A stretch of 64,000 nt of DNA from Novosphingobium taihuense (GCF_007830315.1 NZ_VLKJ01000003.1:1-64000), one strand, 5' to 3'; shown: positions 1-8,790, numbered from the stretch's first letter. Program-made: numbers and translations. The notes: generated from the sequence alone by a model not told the origin.

Positions 1-347
1 CCGAGCGCGTCGCCAGAGCAAATGCGAAGCGCTCAGCCATCCGCTCGGCAGTCGAACACGTCTTTGCCGGGCAGAAGCATCGCATGGGCCTGATCGTGCG
101 CACCATCGGCATTGCCCGCGCCCGCATCAAGATCGGCATGGCCAACCTCGCTTACAATTTCCAGCGCCTCACTTGGCTCGAGGGGCGAAGTGTGCCCGCA
201 TAACGCGAAAACGGGGTTCAGAGCGGCGCTCCAGTCTTGAAACCCAAGAAAATCAGAGGATCAACCAACCGAAAACGGGGCTCACCAACCCCTCGCTGGC
301 CGTCACGTCCCTATCCTGCCAAAATCAGACGGTTCTTCGAGGTGTCC
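1..347 (+). mobile_element. right end of an IS5-like insertion sequence
   Basis: The transposase tail is followed by about 145 bp without a convincing gene. That stretch holds an imperfect direct repeat (CGAAAACGGGGTTCA near 207 and CGAAAACGGGGCTCA near 272). It ends in GGTTCTTCGAGGTGTCC at 331-347, which resembles the terminal inverted repeats of IS5-type elements. The left end is outside the window, so the boundary is inferred and not proven by a matching repeat or target duplication. Confidence 0.45.
3..203 (+). CDS. IS5-family transposase, C-terminal fragment (cut by window edge)
   Basis: The frame open from base 3 to a TAA at 201-203 encodes the end of a DDE transposase. It reads ..AVEHVFAGQKHRMGLIVRTIG.. 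and then ..KIGMANLAYNFQRL.., the conserved tail of IS5-group enzymes, which includes the catalytic Glu of the EHVF segment. The remaining roughly 250 residues lie outside the window, so it is unknown whether the element is intact. It ends 178 bp before the pyruvate kinase stop, on the opposite strand. Confidence 0.85.
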   Translation, partial: ERVARANAKRSAIRSAVEHVFAGQKHRMGLIVRTIGIARARIKIGMANLAYNFQRLTWLEGRSVPA

Positions 348-381
348 ATCTTACGCGCAGCGTGGCATATTTACATCATTG

Positions 382-1833
382 TCAGCTGTGCTGATCGAGC
401 TCGTTACCCGTCAGTGTGACGACATGGAGCAGGTTGGTGGCACCAGGCGTGCCGAAGGGGACACCCGCGAGCGCGACAAGGCGCGAACCCGCCGAACCGA
501 AGCCATGGCGCAGCGCCATGCGCTTGCCCTTGGCGATCATCTCCTCGAAGCTGCCGATGTCCTTGGTGCTGACGGCATGTGCGCCCCATAGCAGGCCGAC
601 CTTGCGGGCGGTCTTCTGCGAGGGAGTAAGCACGAGCATCGGCACACCGGGGCGTTCACGCGCGACGCGGCGCGCGGTTGATCCGGAGCCGGTGAAGACG
701 ATGATGCCCGCAATCGGCAGCGTGTTGGCAATGCTTGCCGCGGCCTGTGCCAGAGCGTCGGCAGTCGTCGGGTCGGGCAGCGTTTCGATGAAGTGGACGC
801 GCGCGCCATAGCCGGGATCGGCCTCCACCTGCGCGGCGATGCGATGCATGATCGTCACCGCCTCTTCCGGCCAGGCACCTGCAGCCGTTTCGGCCGAAAG
901 CATGACGGCGTCGGCGCCATCGTAGACGGCGTTAGCGACGTCGGACACTTCGGCGCGGGTCGGCGTCGGCGCCTCGATCATTGATTCGAGCATCTGCGTG
1001 GCGACGACCACCGGCTTGCCTTGGCGGCGAGCGCTTTCGACGATGCGCTTCTGTAGCGGCGGCACTTCTTCGGGGTTCAGTTCGACGCCAAGGTCTCCGC
1101 GCGCAACCATGATCCCGTCCGAAAGCTCGACGATCTCTTCCAGACGCGAGATTGCCGCAGGCTTTTCGATCTTCGCCATCAGCGAGCCGTAGCCGCCCAT
1201 CAGGCGGCGGGCTTCGGCAACGTCCTCGGGTCGTTGCACGAACGACAGCGCGATCCAGTCGGCCCCGTGCTCGACTGCGAACGAAAGGTCGCGCCGGTCC
1301 TTCTCGGTCAAGGCAGGCACCGGCACCACGGCGTCAGGTACGTTGACGCCCTTGCGATCAGAAATGACGCCGCCGACTTCCGCCGAGCAGAGGATCTCGT
1401 CCATGTCCGCCCGGATCACGCGCAGGCGCAGCTTGCCGTCGTCGACCAGCAGGCGCTGACCCTTCTGCAGAACCCCGAACAGTTCGGGATGCGGCAGCTG
1501 AACGCGGGTTTCGTCGCCCGGCTCGGGATTGCGATCGAGCGTGAAGTGCCCCGAATGGCGAATCACCGCACGGCCTTCCTTGAACTTGCCGACGCGCAGC
1601 TTCGGCCCCTGCAAGTCACACAGGATCGTGATCGGGCGGTTCATCTTCTTCTCGAGCGCGCGGATGTTGGCGATCGTCTCGGCATGGATGGCGTGCTCGC
1701 CATGGCTCATGTTCACGCGGAAAGCATCGGCTCCTGCGCGGTACAGCTTCTCCAGCATTTCCGGCTCGCGGCTGGCAGGACCTACCGTTGCGAGGATCTT
1801 CACCTTGCGTCCGCGAGGATCGAGCTTGGCCAC
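382..1833 (-). CDS. pyk: pyruvate kinase
   Basis: Transfers phosphate from phosphoenolpyruvate to ADP in the last step of lower glycolysis; cytosolic. The protein of about 483 residues has the N-terminal KILATVGPASRE strand, the substrate/metal loop around MAKIEKP and the family signature MVARGDLGVEL. Length matches bacterial pyruvate kinases (about 480). I chose the GTG start at 1833 because AAGGAG lies 10 bases upstream; a longer reading to 1878 adds 15 residues with no ribosome site. It is divergent from the DUF1244 gene and monocistronic here. Confidence 0.95.
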   Translation of the reverse strand: MAKLDPRGRKVKILATVGPASREPEMLEKLYRAGADAFRVNMSHGEHAIHAETIANIRALEKKMNRPITILCDLQGPKLRVGKFKEGRAVIRHSGHFTLDRNPEPGDETRVQLPHPELFGVLQKGQRLLVDDGKLRLRVIRADMDEILCSAEVGGVISDRKGVNVPDAVVPVPALTEKDRRDLSFAVEHGADWIALSFVQRPEDVAEARRLMGGYGSLMAKIEKPAAISRLEEIVELSDGIMVARGDLGVELNPEEVPPLQKRIVESARRQGKPVVVATQMLESMIEAPTPTRAEVSDVANAVYDGADAVMLSAETAAGAWPEEAVTIMHRIAAQVEADPGYGARVHFIETLPDPTTADALAQAAASIANTLPIAGIIVFTGSGSTARRVARERPGVPMLVLTPSQKTARKVGLLWGAHAVSTKDIGSFEEMIAKGKRMALRHGFGSAGSRLVALAGVPFGTPGATNLLHVVTLTGNELDQHS

Positions 1834-1906
1834 GGCTTTGGTACTCCTTATGAAACTTCGCGATGCGCTATGGCCCATGCCATTTCAAAACCCAAGGAAC
1901 ATTACA

Positions 1907-2215
1907 GTGGATACGAATGCAATCGATGCGCTGCCCGATTCCGTAGCGGCCGCCGCCTTCCGCCGCCTGGTGAAGCACCTCCAGCACCGCCACGATGCCC
2001 AGAACATCGACCTGATGGGGCTTTCCGGCTTCTGCCGCAATTGCCTGGCCGACTGGATCATCGAGGGTGGCTTCGAAGGCGACAAGACCGCCGCGCGCGA
2101 AGTGATCCACGGCCTTCCCGCAGCCGAATGGAAAGCCCGCTATCAGAGCGAGGCAACGCCTGAGCAGCTCGCCCGCATGGCCGAGAGCGTAAAGAAGAAC
2201 GCGGGATCACATTAA
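1907..2215 (+). CDS. DUF1244 family protein
   Basis: Small soluble protein of 102 residues with the DUF1244 core: LVKHLQHRHDAQNIDLMGL, then SGFCRNCLADWI with a CxxC pair, then GGFEGDKTAAREVIHG. The family is common in alpha- and gammaproteobacteria; its molecular role is not established. The GTG start at 1907 is preceded by AAGGA at 1894 with normal spacing. Longer readings in this frame run backwards into the pyruvate kinase region and are unlikely. It is followed 97 bp later by the GapR-like gene on the same strand. Confidence 0.85.
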   Translation: MDTNAIDALPDSVAAAAFRRLVKHLQHRHDAQNIDLMGLSGFCRNCLADWIIEGGFEGDKTAAREVIHGLPAAEWKARYQSEATPEQLARMAESVKKNAGSH

Positions 2216-2223
2216 TCCCCGGA

Positions 2224-2232
2224 CTATCCACA
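2224..2232 (+). promoter_or_regulatory. DnaA-box-like nonamer upstream of gapR
   Basis: CTATCCACA differs at one base from the consensus DnaA box TTATCCACA and lies about 80 bp before the GapR-like start. One near-match in a high-GC genome is weak evidence, so it is listed only as a candidate. Confidence 0.2.
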
Positions 2233-2311
2233 GGCCCGGTTTTGCCCGAATCCGGTCGTGCGTCTATCAGCCGCGCGATCTGATTCACCCGAATACCTGG
2301 AGACTTTCCCG

Positions 2312-2548
2312 ATGGCCGAATCCGCCGACGACCGCCTGCGCCTTCTGATCGAGCGCATCGAACGCCTCGAAGAAGAAAAGAAGGGCATCGGCGACGACAT
2401 CAAGGACGTCTACAGCGAAGCCAAGTCCACCGGCTACGACGCCAAGATCATGCGCCAGATCGTCCGCCTGCGTAAAATGAAGCCCGACGACCGCCGCGAA
2501 ATGGAAGCCGTGCTCGAAACCTACAAGAACGCGCTGGGCATCGACTGA
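2312..2548 (+). CDS. gapR: DUF2312 / GapR-like nucleoid-associated protein
   Basis: The 78-residue protein is nearly all helical: an N-terminal coiled coil rich in Glu, Arg and Leu ([17 protein letters not shown]), then [13 protein letters not shown] and [16 protein letters not shown]. These match GapR of Caulobacter, a DNA-binding protein reported to associate with overtwisted DNA near replication forks and to affect chromosome replication. The ATG at 2312 is the family start; an upstream in-frame ATG would add 18 unrelated residues. The function is transferred from the family. Confidence 0.9.
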   Translation: MAESADDRLRLLIERIERLEEEKKGIGDDIKDVYSEAKSTGYDAKIMRQIVRLRKMKPDDRREMEAVLETYKNALGID

Positions 2549-2621
2549 TGCCTCCGGTCAACGGTTGACTGGACGACTGCCCACAAGCTGCTAGCCTCGC
2601 TGATACAACAGGGAGGCCAGC

Positions 2622-2939
2622 ATGCTCGTATCTACCACCAGCCTGATAGAAGGCCGTCCGGTACAGCGTTATCTCGGAGTAGTGACCGGCGAAGTGATCC
2701 TCGGCGCGAACATCGTGCGCGACATTTTTGCCTCTATCACCGATATCTTCGGGGGCCGCTCGGGCAAGTACGAGGAAGTGCTCTCACGCGGGCGTGAACA
2801 GGCGCTGCAGGAACTGGAGGCCAAGGCCCACGCCCTGGGCGCAAACGCCGTGATTGGCGTCGACATCGATTACGAGACCATTGGCGCCCGCGGCTCCATG
2901 TTGATGGTCAGTGTCAGTGGAACCGCTGTGGTGCTCTGA
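2622..2939 (+). CDS. YbjQ / UPF0145 family protein
   Basis: The 105-residue soluble protein carries the complete YbjQ fold: an N-terminal beta strand ([25 protein letters not shown]), the helix [26 protein letters not shown] and the closing strand [14 protein letters not shown]. The family forms oligomeric rings and is often called a putative heavy-metal-binding domain, but no firm function is known. It begins 73 bp after gapR and ends 3 bp before the next membrane protein gene, so these two are probably co-transcribed. Confidence 0.85.
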   Translation: MLVSTTSLIEGRPVQRYLGVVTGEVILGANIVRDIFASITDIFGGRSGKYEEVLSRGREQALQELEAKAHALGANAVIGVDIDYETIGARGSMLMVSVSGTAVVL

Positions 2940-2942
2940 GGC

Positions 2943-3638
2943 ATGCTGCTGCGAAACGTGATCGCAACGTTGCTTGCTGCCCTAAGGATGTGGGGCAATC
3001 CGGTAGTGTGGGTTGCGCTGTTCGTTCTGGTAATCGGAATGATTGCGCGCGCCCGCACGGGCCTCGCTTTCATGCCGGGCATCGGATCGAGCCAGCTAGA
3101 GACAGCGTTCCCATTTCTGGCGGCTCTCGGCGCCTATCTCGTCTTCCTCGCCATTGCTCTCGTGCTCGTCTCGCAACTGACGGCGCAAGAGATGTCGAGG
3201 CAAGCTCCGCTCTGGGGATCTGCCGGAGGAACCTTTCTTCTCGCCATACTTGCAGTCACCATATTCATTGCCGTCGGTGCCTCGCTGGCAAACAGGGCGG
3301 GCTTCAACGGGTCGTGGATGGATGTTGTCGGAGCCGTTGGCGAAGCCCTGATCATGCCGGGCTACGTTCTCATCTTCGCCAGACTGGATGGTGACGCAGA
3401 TCTCGGCATCGGCGATACGGTGCGCTCCGTTCATGTGATTATTGCAGCGCTGATTGTCATTACACTTGGTATCGTGTTGCAGTCCGTCATACCGAAGGTT
3501 GACGTGGCCAAGGGACTGATTCCGTTGCTGCCATCATTCACCCTGACCGCAGTCGTCACCATGACCCAATTGCTGATCGCCTGTTCAACCGGCCGCGCCT
3601 TGGCTCATCAAAGCCCGCCCGAAAGCGCATTCCGCTAG
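2943..3638 (+). CDS. hypothetical polytopic membrane protein
   Basis: A 231-residue protein with about six hydrophobic segments, among them VVWVALFVLVIGMIA, FPFLAALGAYLVFLAIALVLV, TFLLAILAVTIFIAVGA and VIIAALIVITLGIVL. No catalytic motif or known family is recognised. It starts 3 bp after ybjQ and ends 3 bp before the convergent CPBP protease stop. Base composition is slightly less GC-biased than its neighbours. Confidence 0.7.
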   Translation: MLLRNVIATLLAALRMWGNPVVWVALFVLVIGMIARARTGLAFMPGIGSSQLETAFPFLAALGAYLVFLAIALVLVSQLTAQEMSRQAPLWGSAGGTFLLAILAVTIFIAVGASLANRAGFNGSWMDVVGAVGEALIMPGYVLIFARLDGDADLGIGDTVRSVHVIIAALIVITLGIVLQSVIPKVDVAKGLIPLLPSFTLTAVVTMTQLLIACSTGRALAHQSPPESAFR

Positions 3639-3641
3639 GGC

Positions 3642-4331
3642 TCACCCCGCCAGCAATGCCGCCGTCAGCATGATTGCGTTAGAGGCGATGTGGTTGAGAA
3701 TCGATCCGGCAAGGCCGATGCGCACCCGCATGTAGCCGAACATCACGCCCGACCATAATTGGGGCAGAACCATCGGCACCGCCACGAGTGTGATCGTAGG
3801 ATAGTTGAACAGGTGCATCGCGGCGAAGATTGCCGTCGTGCAATAGAACAGCGCGGGAAACGCGCGCACAAACGCTGCCGGAACGTCCGTCCGTCGCCGC
3901 AGTCGCCACCAGACGATCGCTGCCACGACAACCGTCGCCAGCAGGATGCCACCGCCGACCAGCGGCTTGCCCCTGCCGAGTGCAGCGAACAGTACCAGCC
4001 CGGCCAGAATCACGGCCATGAGCCAGAGCGCACGCCGCGTCCCGCTCATCCAGCCGCGAAAGAACAGCTCCTCCAACACCGGCCCGAGCAGCACCGCGCC
4101 TCCCCACAACGCAAGCGGCCCCAGCCCTTCGAAAGCATTCGGCGGAGAAAGCGCAAAGGCCTTCTGCCATGCCGCGACCAATGGCATCACGACCAGCGCC
4201 AGCACGCCGATCTGGAATGCCGCCAGCACCAGCCAGCGCGGAATCGCACCATCGGCTTGCAATCCCGATGCCTGCATCGGTGCGGGTCGGCGAAGAAAGG
4301 CGAGAAGTTCGGCAAGTGTGACGCGGATCAT
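3642..4331 (-). CDS. CPBP family intramembrane glutamic endopeptidase
   Basis: Membrane protein of about 229 residues with the Abi/CPBP motifs in order: EELFFRG (EExxxR), FAAMH (FxxxH) and HIASN (HxxxN). The first supplies the catalytic glutamate in Rce1-type proteases. Hydrophobic segments flank each motif. I favour the ATG at 4331 (MIRVTLAELLAFL); a GTG at 4367 would add 12 residues. Bacterial members act in peptide maturation, immunity or regulated proteolysis; the substrate here is unknown. It is divergent from yebC. Confidence 0.85.
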   Translation of the reverse strand: MIRVTLAELLAFLRRPAPMQASGLQADGAIPRWLVLAAFQIGVLALVVMPLVAAWQKAFALSPPNAFEGLGPLALWGGAVLLGPVLEELFFRGWMSGTRRALWLMAVILAGLVLFAALGRGKPLVGGGILLATVVVAAIVWWRLRRRTDVPAAFVRAFPALFYCTTAIFAAMHLFNYPTITLVAVPMVLPQLWSGVMFGYMRVRIGLAGSILNHIASNAIMLTAALLAG

Positions 4332-4434
4332 CCGCCACTGATGCCCGCAAAATGTTGCCTGCGCCACACCGATTGCCGGAATGCCGTGTCTCGGCTAGGG
4401 GCACATCAGACTCAGACCCGCAAGAAGACGGACC

Positions 4435-5199
4435 ATGGCAGGCCATTCCAAATTCAAGAACATCATGCACCGCAAGGGCGCGCAGGACAAAAAGCGCTCT
4501 GCACAGTTTTCCAAGCTCAGCCGCGAAATCACCGTGGCTGCCAAGATGGGCCTGCCCGATCCGGACATGAACCCGCGCCTGCGCGCCGCTGTCAACGCGG
4601 CCAAGGCCCAGTCCATGCCCAAGGACAACATCGCCCGCGCCATCGACAAGGCGTCCAAGGGCGAAGGCGATAACTACGAGGAAGTGCGCTACGAAGGCTA
4701 CGGCCCGGGCGGCGTCGCGATCATCGTGGAGGCCCTGACCGACAACCGCAACCGCACCGCAACCAATATCCGCACGGCCTTCTCCAAGAACGGCGGCAAC
4801 CTTGGTGCCTCGGGCGCGGTGAGCCACGGCTTCGAACGCCTCGGCCTGATCGAATACCCCGGCAAGGTGGGCGACGAGGAAAAGGTCCTTGAAGCCGCCA
4901 TCGAAGCGGGTGCCGACGACGTCGAATCCGATGCTGGCGATGGCGACGAGAACCCGGGCAGCCACCAGATCTGGGTCGCGATCGAGAATCTGCACGAAGT
5001 CGCCCGCGAACTCGAAAGGACTCTCGGGGAAGCCGAAGGCGTCAAGCTCGCATGGCGCCCGAACATGAAGACCGAAGTCTCGGCCGACGACGCCGCCACG
5101 CTGCTCAAGCTGATCGACGTGCTTGACGATGACGATGACGTCCAGACCGTCTGGGGCAACTACGAGATCCCCGACGAAGTGATGGAAAAGCTGGGCTGA
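4435..5199 (+). CDS. YebC/PmpR family (TACO1-like) regulator
   Basis: The 254-residue protein begins with the family hallmark [20 protein letters not shown]. It also has [25 protein letters not shown] and [12 protein letters not shown], and ends in the acidic tail typical of the family. Members have been described as transcription factors (PmpR) and as translation factors that help ribosomes through difficult peptide stretches (TACO1). Its stop overlaps the ATG of the next secreted protein gene. In many proteobacteria it is linked to ruvC, which here follows about 920 bp downstream. Confidence 0.95.
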   Translation: MAGHSKFKNIMHRKGAQDKKRSAQFSKLSREITVAAKMGLPDPDMNPRLRAAVNAAKAQSMPKDNIARAIDKASKGEGDNYEEVRYEGYGPGGVAIIVEALTDNRNRTATNIRTAFSKNGGNLGASGAVSHGFERLGLIEYPGKVGDEEKVLEAAIEAGADDVESDAGDGDENPGSHQIWVAIENLHEVARELERTLGEAEGVKLAWRPNMKTEVSADDAATLLKLIDVLDDDDDVQTVWGNYEIPDEVMEKLG

Positions 5200-5762
5200 T
5201 GCACAACGCGGCGGCAGCCTTGCGCTTTGCCGCCGCACTTGCCGTGCTGCTGGTGACCGACGGGTCGGTGGCGAAGCCTGCCCGCACTCGTCCCTCACCA
5301 CCCGCCAGTTCATGCGCTGACGGCGAACGCGTGGTCTATTCCTGCCGCTTCGGCATGAAGATCGGCAGCATCTGCCTCGGCCGCAATTCGCTCCACTACC
5401 GTTTCGGGCGTCCCGGCCGTCCGGACATCACCGTGTCCAGTTCGCCGGACTGGAGCAACATCCACACCGGCGGCAACCGCAGCCAGGGCGGGCTCAATCA
5501 GGATTATATCCGCTTCACCAACGGCAAGACGCACTATGTCGTCCATGTCGATGAAACCGGTTCGCTGAACGAGAACCCCGGCATTGCATCGTCCGGTATT
5601 GAGGTGCTTGAGGGCGAAACCGGATCGGCCACCCTCGCCAGCCTGCGATGCAAGTCTGCTGCGCGCTTCAACGCAAAGGCCTTCTTCGACCTTAACCGGT
5701 CCGCCCCCGCAGCATGGAACGGCGCAGAAGTCCCCGGCGGCCCTTTCGAGATGATCTACTGA
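5199..5762 (+). CDS. hypothetical secreted protein
   Basis: A 187-residue protein with a cleavable-looking signal (LRFAAALAVLLVTDGSVAKP) and a mature part with Cys residues in SSCADGERVVYSCRF and SICLG, compatible with periplasmic disulphides. Its ATG overlaps the yebC stop (TGATG), indicating translational coupling. The C-terminal half resembles beta-rich uncharacterised periplasmic proteins; no enzyme motif is visible. Confidence 0.7.
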   Translation: MHNAAAALRFAAALAVLLVTDGSVAKPARTRPSPPASSCADGERVVYSCRFGMKIGSICLGRNSLHYRFGRPGRPDITVSSSPDWSNIHTGGNRSQGGLNQDYIRFTNGKTHYVVHVDETGSLNENPGIASSGIEVLEGETGSATLASLRCKSAARFNAKAFFDLNRSAPAAWNGAEVPGGPFEMIY

Positions 5763-5765
5763 ACC

Positions 5766-6116
5766 ATGATGCCACTTGCCATAAAGGCGCTGCTCTCGGG
5801 CATCCTCATCGCCATCATTTCGGAAATTGGCCGAAAGCTCCCAACAGTCGGCGCTCTCGTCGCCTCGCTGCCGCTGATCTCGGTGCTGGGGATGGTGTTC
5901 CTGTGGAATGCCCGCCCCGATCCTGAGAACATGGCCATCCATGCCGAGGCGACCTTCTGGTACGTGCTGCCCAGCCTCCCGATGTTCCTGCTTATCCCGG
6001 CCATGCTGCGCCATGGCGTATCGTTCTGGATCGCGCTCGTTGCGGGCTGCCTGCTGACTGTGCTGCTCTACCTTGCGATGATGCACCTGGCCCCGCGTTT
6101 CGGACTGAAGCTCTGA
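5766..6116 (+). CDS. DUF3147 family membrane protein
   Basis: A 116-residue hydrophobic protein with four predicted transmembrane segments ([68 protein letters not shown]). This matches DUF3147, an uncharacterised family. It sits 3 bp after the secreted protein gene and 1 bp before ruvC, so it belongs to the yebC-ruvC transcription unit. Confidence 0.75.
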   Translation: MMPLAIKALLSGILIAIISEIGRKLPTVGALVASLPLISVLGMVFLWNARPDPENMAIHAEATFWYVLPSLPMFLLIPAMLRHGVSFWIALVAGCLLTVLLYLAMMHLAPRFGLKL

Positions 6117-6117
6117 C

Positions 6118-6594
6118 ATGATCATTCTCGGGATAGACCCCGGCCTCACCGTCACCGGATGGGGCGTCATCGCCAAATCGGGCAGCCGCCTCAGCCACGT
6201 CGCCAACGGCCAGATCCGCACCGACAACAAAGCGACGATGGCCGAGCGCCTCGTTGAACTCGATTCCGCGCTCGCCGCCGTGATCGACATCTACAAGCCC
6301 GACAGCGGGGCGGTCGAAGAGATCTTCGTCAACGTCAACCCGCAGTCCACGCTCAAGCTTGGGCAGGCGCGTGGCGTCGCCATGGTCGCCGTGGCGCGCT
6401 CGGGCATCCCGGTGGCGGAATACCCGACCAAGGTCATCAAGAAGGCGCTGGTCGGCACGGGCGGTGCGGAAAAGCAGCAGGTCCAGCACATGCTCAAGAT
6501 CCTGCTCCCCGGCGTGCACCTTGCGGGCGAAGACGCTGCCGATGCCCTCGCCGTGGCGATCACCCACGGCAACATGCTCGGCAGCCACCGCTAG
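6118..6594 (+). CDS. ruvC: Holliday junction endonuclease RuvC
   Basis: Cleaves Holliday junctions symmetrically as part of RuvABC in recombinational repair. The 158 residues hold the RNase H-like active site: [11 protein letters not shown] (first Asp), AVEEIFVN (Glu) and [14 protein letters not shown] (Asp pair and His). The [16 protein letters not shown] helix is typical of the family. Length is slightly shorter than the usual 165-175. It is followed by an unrelated deaminase gene and then ruvA. Confidence 0.96.
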   Translation: MIILGIDPGLTVTGWGVIAKSGSRLSHVANGQIRTDNKATMAERLVELDSALAAVIDIYKPDSGAVEEIFVNVNPQSTLKLGQARGVAMVAVARSGIPVAEYPTKVIKKALVGTGGAEKQQVQHMLKILLPGVHLAGEDAADALAVAITHGNMLGSHR

Positions 6595-6628
6595 CGGAAC
6601 AACTGCGGCCAGTCGGCGTATCGACCGG

Positions 6629-7138
6629 ATGGACGCACTGAACGACAGATTGAGCGACGAGGACTGGATGGCGCGCGCGAAGGAGCTTGCCGTCTCGCGC
6701 AAGGGAACCGATCCTGCCAATACCCCGATCGCCGCAATCATCGTGCGCGATGGGCAACTGCTCTCGCACGGCGTCAACCGCACCGCCGAACATTGCGATG
6801 CCACCGCCCACGCCGAAGTCATGGCGATCCGCGCCGCAGGCAAGTCCTCAGGCGAAATGCGCTTTCCCGGCGCGACGCTCTATTCCACGCTCCAGCCTTG
6901 CGGCATGTGCACGATGGCTTCGATCTGGGCCGGCATCTCGCGCATCGTCTATGGCGCTGGCCGCGACGACGTGCACGAGATGTACTTCGAGGACCGCCAC
7001 CTCTCGACGCTGGATTTCGTGGCAGACGCCTACAAGGACGACCTGACGCTGACCGGAGGCGTCCTCGCCCACGATTGTGCGAAGCTCTACTACCGACCAT
7101 GGGACGACGTGCCTGAGGACAAACAGGCCAACGACTGA
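6629..7138 (+). CDS. nucleoside/nucleobase deaminase (CDA/TadA superfamily)
   Basis: The 169-residue cytosolic protein has the zinc-deaminase motifs HAEVMAIRAA (His and catalytic Glu) and PCGMCTMASIW (two zinc Cys). The rest resembles guanine or cytosine deaminases and not tRNA deaminase TadA, which is encoded separately at 40694-41149. The exact base is not readable from sequence. It lies 34 bp after ruvC and before ruvA, so it probably rides in the same transcript without a role in recombination. Confidence 0.8.
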   Translation: MDALNDRLSDEDWMARAKELAVSRKGTDPANTPIAAIIVRDGQLLSHGVNRTAEHCDATAHAEVMAIRAAGKSSGEMRFPGATLYSTLQPCGMCTMASIWAGISRIVYGAGRDDVHEMYFEDRHLSTLDFVADAYKDDLTLTGGVLAHDCAKLYYRPWDDVPEDKQAND

Positions 7139-7196
7139 CGCCCATCCACAGTTTTTGCCCACGGATTTGGCGCGAGTAGGCTCTGGCCATGGTGAA

Positions 7197-7217
7197 TTGT
7201 TCCTGCCATAGGAACAA
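7197..7217 (+). promoter_or_regulatory. perfect inverted repeat covering the ruvA ribosome-binding site
   Basis: TTGTTCCT-N5-AGGAACAA is a perfect 8-bp inverted repeat ending three bases before the ruvA ATG; its right arm contains AGGA, the only Shine-Dalgarno-like sequence. It could be a repressor site or an RNA hairpin that hides the ribosome site. It does not fit the usual alphaproteobacterial LexA pattern GTTC-N7-GTTC. Confidence 0.45.
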
Positions 7218-7220
7218 ACC

Positions 7221-7838
7221 ATGATCGCCAAGCTCACCGGCATTCTCGATGACACCGGGCCCGATTGGGCCGTGATCGACGTGAACGGCGTCGGCTATCT
7301 GGTGCAGTGCTCGGCCAAGACGCTCACCCACCTCGGCATCCGGGGCGACAAGGTCGTCGTTCACACCGAAATGCAGGTGAGCGAGACCGACCAGCGCCTG
7401 ATCGGCTTCACCAGCGCCGGCGAACGCGCCTGGTTCCGCCTGCTTACCGCCGTGCAAGGCGTCGGCAGCAAGGTCGCGCTGGCCATCCTCTCGGCCCTGT
7501 CGATCGAAGAACTTCAGCGCGCCTGCGCCCACGGCGACAGCGCCATGGTCGCCCGCGCCAACGGCGTCGGCCCCAAACTCGCCAGCCGCATCGTCAACGA
7601 GTTGAAGGACAAGGCGGGTGGATTGGCAGGCTATGCTTCGCCGGTCGGCATGGCCGGCGGCGAGGTATTCACCCCACCCCCGGGCAACGCCAGCGCCGAC
7701 GCCGTCTCCGCCCTGCAAAACCTCGGCTTCAAACCTGCGGTGGCCAGCAGCGCCGTGGCCGCCGCGGTCAAGGAAATGGGCGAGGATGCGGGGCTGAACG
7801 ATCTGGTGCGGGTGGCGCTTAAGAGGGCGGCGGGGTGA
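7221..7838 (+). CDS. ruvA: Holliday junction DNA helicase subunit RuvA
   Basis: The 205-residue protein binds four-way junctions and loads the RuvB motor. It shows the N-terminal OB fold ([20 protein letters not shown]), the helix-hairpin-helix elements [15 protein letters not shown] and [17 protein letters not shown], and a C-terminal RuvB-binding domain ([21 protein letters not shown]). In most relatives ruvB follows directly; here an orphan gene and a toxin-antitoxin pair intervene over about 950 bp. Confidence 0.96.
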   Translation: MIAKLTGILDDTGPDWAVIDVNGVGYLVQCSAKTLTHLGIRGDKVVVHTEMQVSETDQRLIGFTSAGERAWFRLLTAVQGVGSKVALAILSALSIEELQRACAHGDSAMVARANGVGPKLASRIVNELKDKAGGLAGYASPVGMAGGEVFTPPPGNASADAVSALQNLGFKPAVASSAVAAAVKEMGEDAGLNDLVRVALKRAAG

Positions 7839-7842
7839 GCCT

Positions 7843-8193
7843 ATGTTCGGTTGGTTCAGAAGGCTGCTGGGCTCATTGGAGACACCCGACGGCGAAGTTG
7901 GGCAGTTTGTGAGAATACATCTCCATGCTGCGTCGAGCTCAGCCGACCACTGGCATGTGGTAGAGCTGGATTATCTGCTGAACGACCTCCAAAGTAGGCT
8001 TGGGATTGAAGGGGAAGTCCGGCCTCCGATTTTCAAGGAAGATGCAGTCTCAATTTTGATTTTCGGTGACGATGCCGAAACCATGTATCGCCTCATTCGG
8101 CCGGTGTTGCGACACAAGTCTATGACAAGAAATGCACGTATCGAGCTGATTGGTCCCGAAAAGCAGGTCCGAAGCATTCATTTCGCGAATTAG
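7843..8193 (+). CDS. orphan hypothetical protein between ruvA and the TA cassette
   Basis: A 116-residue soluble protein (MFGWFRRLLGSLETPDGEVG...) with mixed alpha/beta character and no recognised domain. It begins 4 bp after ruvA. Its codon use is clearly more AT-rich than the ruv genes, suggesting horizontal origin. With the following parD/parE-like genes it forms an insert between ruvA and ruvB. It could be an immunity or cargo gene, but nothing in the sequence shows this. Confidence 0.6.
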   Translation: MFGWFRRLLGSLETPDGEVGQFVRIHLHAASSSADHWHVVELDYLLNDLQSRLGIEGEVRPPIFKEDAVSILIFGDDAETMYRLIRPVLRHKSMTRNARIELIGPEKQVRSIHFAN

Positions 8194-8221
8194 GCTTCTC
8201 TACGAATGCTCTTCCAAACTT

Positions 8222-8256
8222 TTGCCATCACACCCCCAACACGGTATGATCCAGCC
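8222..8256 (+). promoter_or_regulatory. sigma70-type promoter placed for leaderless antitoxin mRNA
   Basis: TTGCCA at 8222-8227 (five of six to TTGACA) and TATGAT at 8245-8250 (five of six to TATAAT) are separated by exactly 17 bp. The -10 box ends only six bases before the antitoxin ATG, so initiation at the normal distance would fall on the A of ATG. No Shine-Dalgarno sequence is present. The cassette therefore seems to carry its own promoter. Confidence 0.55.
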
Positions 8257-8505
8257 ATGACCGATCTCAGCTTCTCGCTTCCCTCGTCGCTCGAAAGCCG
8301 CCTGCAGCAGCGGATAGCTGAGGGCGGTTATGCCGATGCCGGAGCTTACCTGCGCGATCTGATCAAGCGCGATCTCGACGAAGCGGCGGACACGGCTTGG
8401 GTCCGCCAGATGATCGAAGAGGGAGAAGCTTCCGGGTACATCGAGCGTGACGCACGCGAAGTGCTTCGGGAAATCGTCGAAGAGCGCCGCGCCCGGCGTG
8501 CCTAG
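8257..8505 (+). CDS. ParD-like ribbon-helix-helix antitoxin
   Basis: The 82-residue antitoxin of a type II module has an N-terminal strand and two helices typical of ribbon-helix-helix DNA binding (LSFSLPSSLESRLQQRIAEGGYADAGAYLRDLIKRDL). Its charged C-terminus ([15 protein letters not shown]) is expected to wrap the toxin. The pattern matches CopG/ParD antitoxins of the CC2985 type. The ATG at 8257 is chosen because the RHH strand starts immediately after it. It overlaps the toxin start by 8 bp. Confidence 0.85.
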   Translation: MTDLSFSLPSSLESRLQQRIAEGGYADAGAYLRDLIKRDLDEAADTAWVRQMIEEGEASGYIERDAREVLREIVEERRARRA

Positions 8506-8790
8506 GATTATTCTGAGCAGGGCTGCCCAACGCGACCTGAGTGAGATCATCGAGTATGGCGAAGCGGAGTTCGGTGCGGCTGCCGCAGATGCTTATAACG
8601 ATGAGATCGAGGAACGCTTTGAACGCCTTGTCGATCATCCGCTGATTGGCGAAGCAAAGGACAGCTGGGGCGAAGGCGTTCGCCAATTGCCATGCAACCG
8701 GCATCGCATCATCTACCGCGTCCTTGGCAATACCGTGCGGATCATTCGCATCCTGCATCACTCCCGCGATGTCCAGAAGCATCTGAAACC

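Noticed and set aside
3679..5313. 544-residue minus-strand frame across the CPBP and yebC genes
   Set aside because: It overlaps two well-supported genes in other frames and shows Arg/Ala-rich nonsense composition.
7197..7217. LexA (SOS) box for ruvA
   Set aside because: The repeat is GTTC-N9-GAAC, not the alphaproteobacterial GTTC-N7-GTTC pattern; kept only as an unassigned palindrome.
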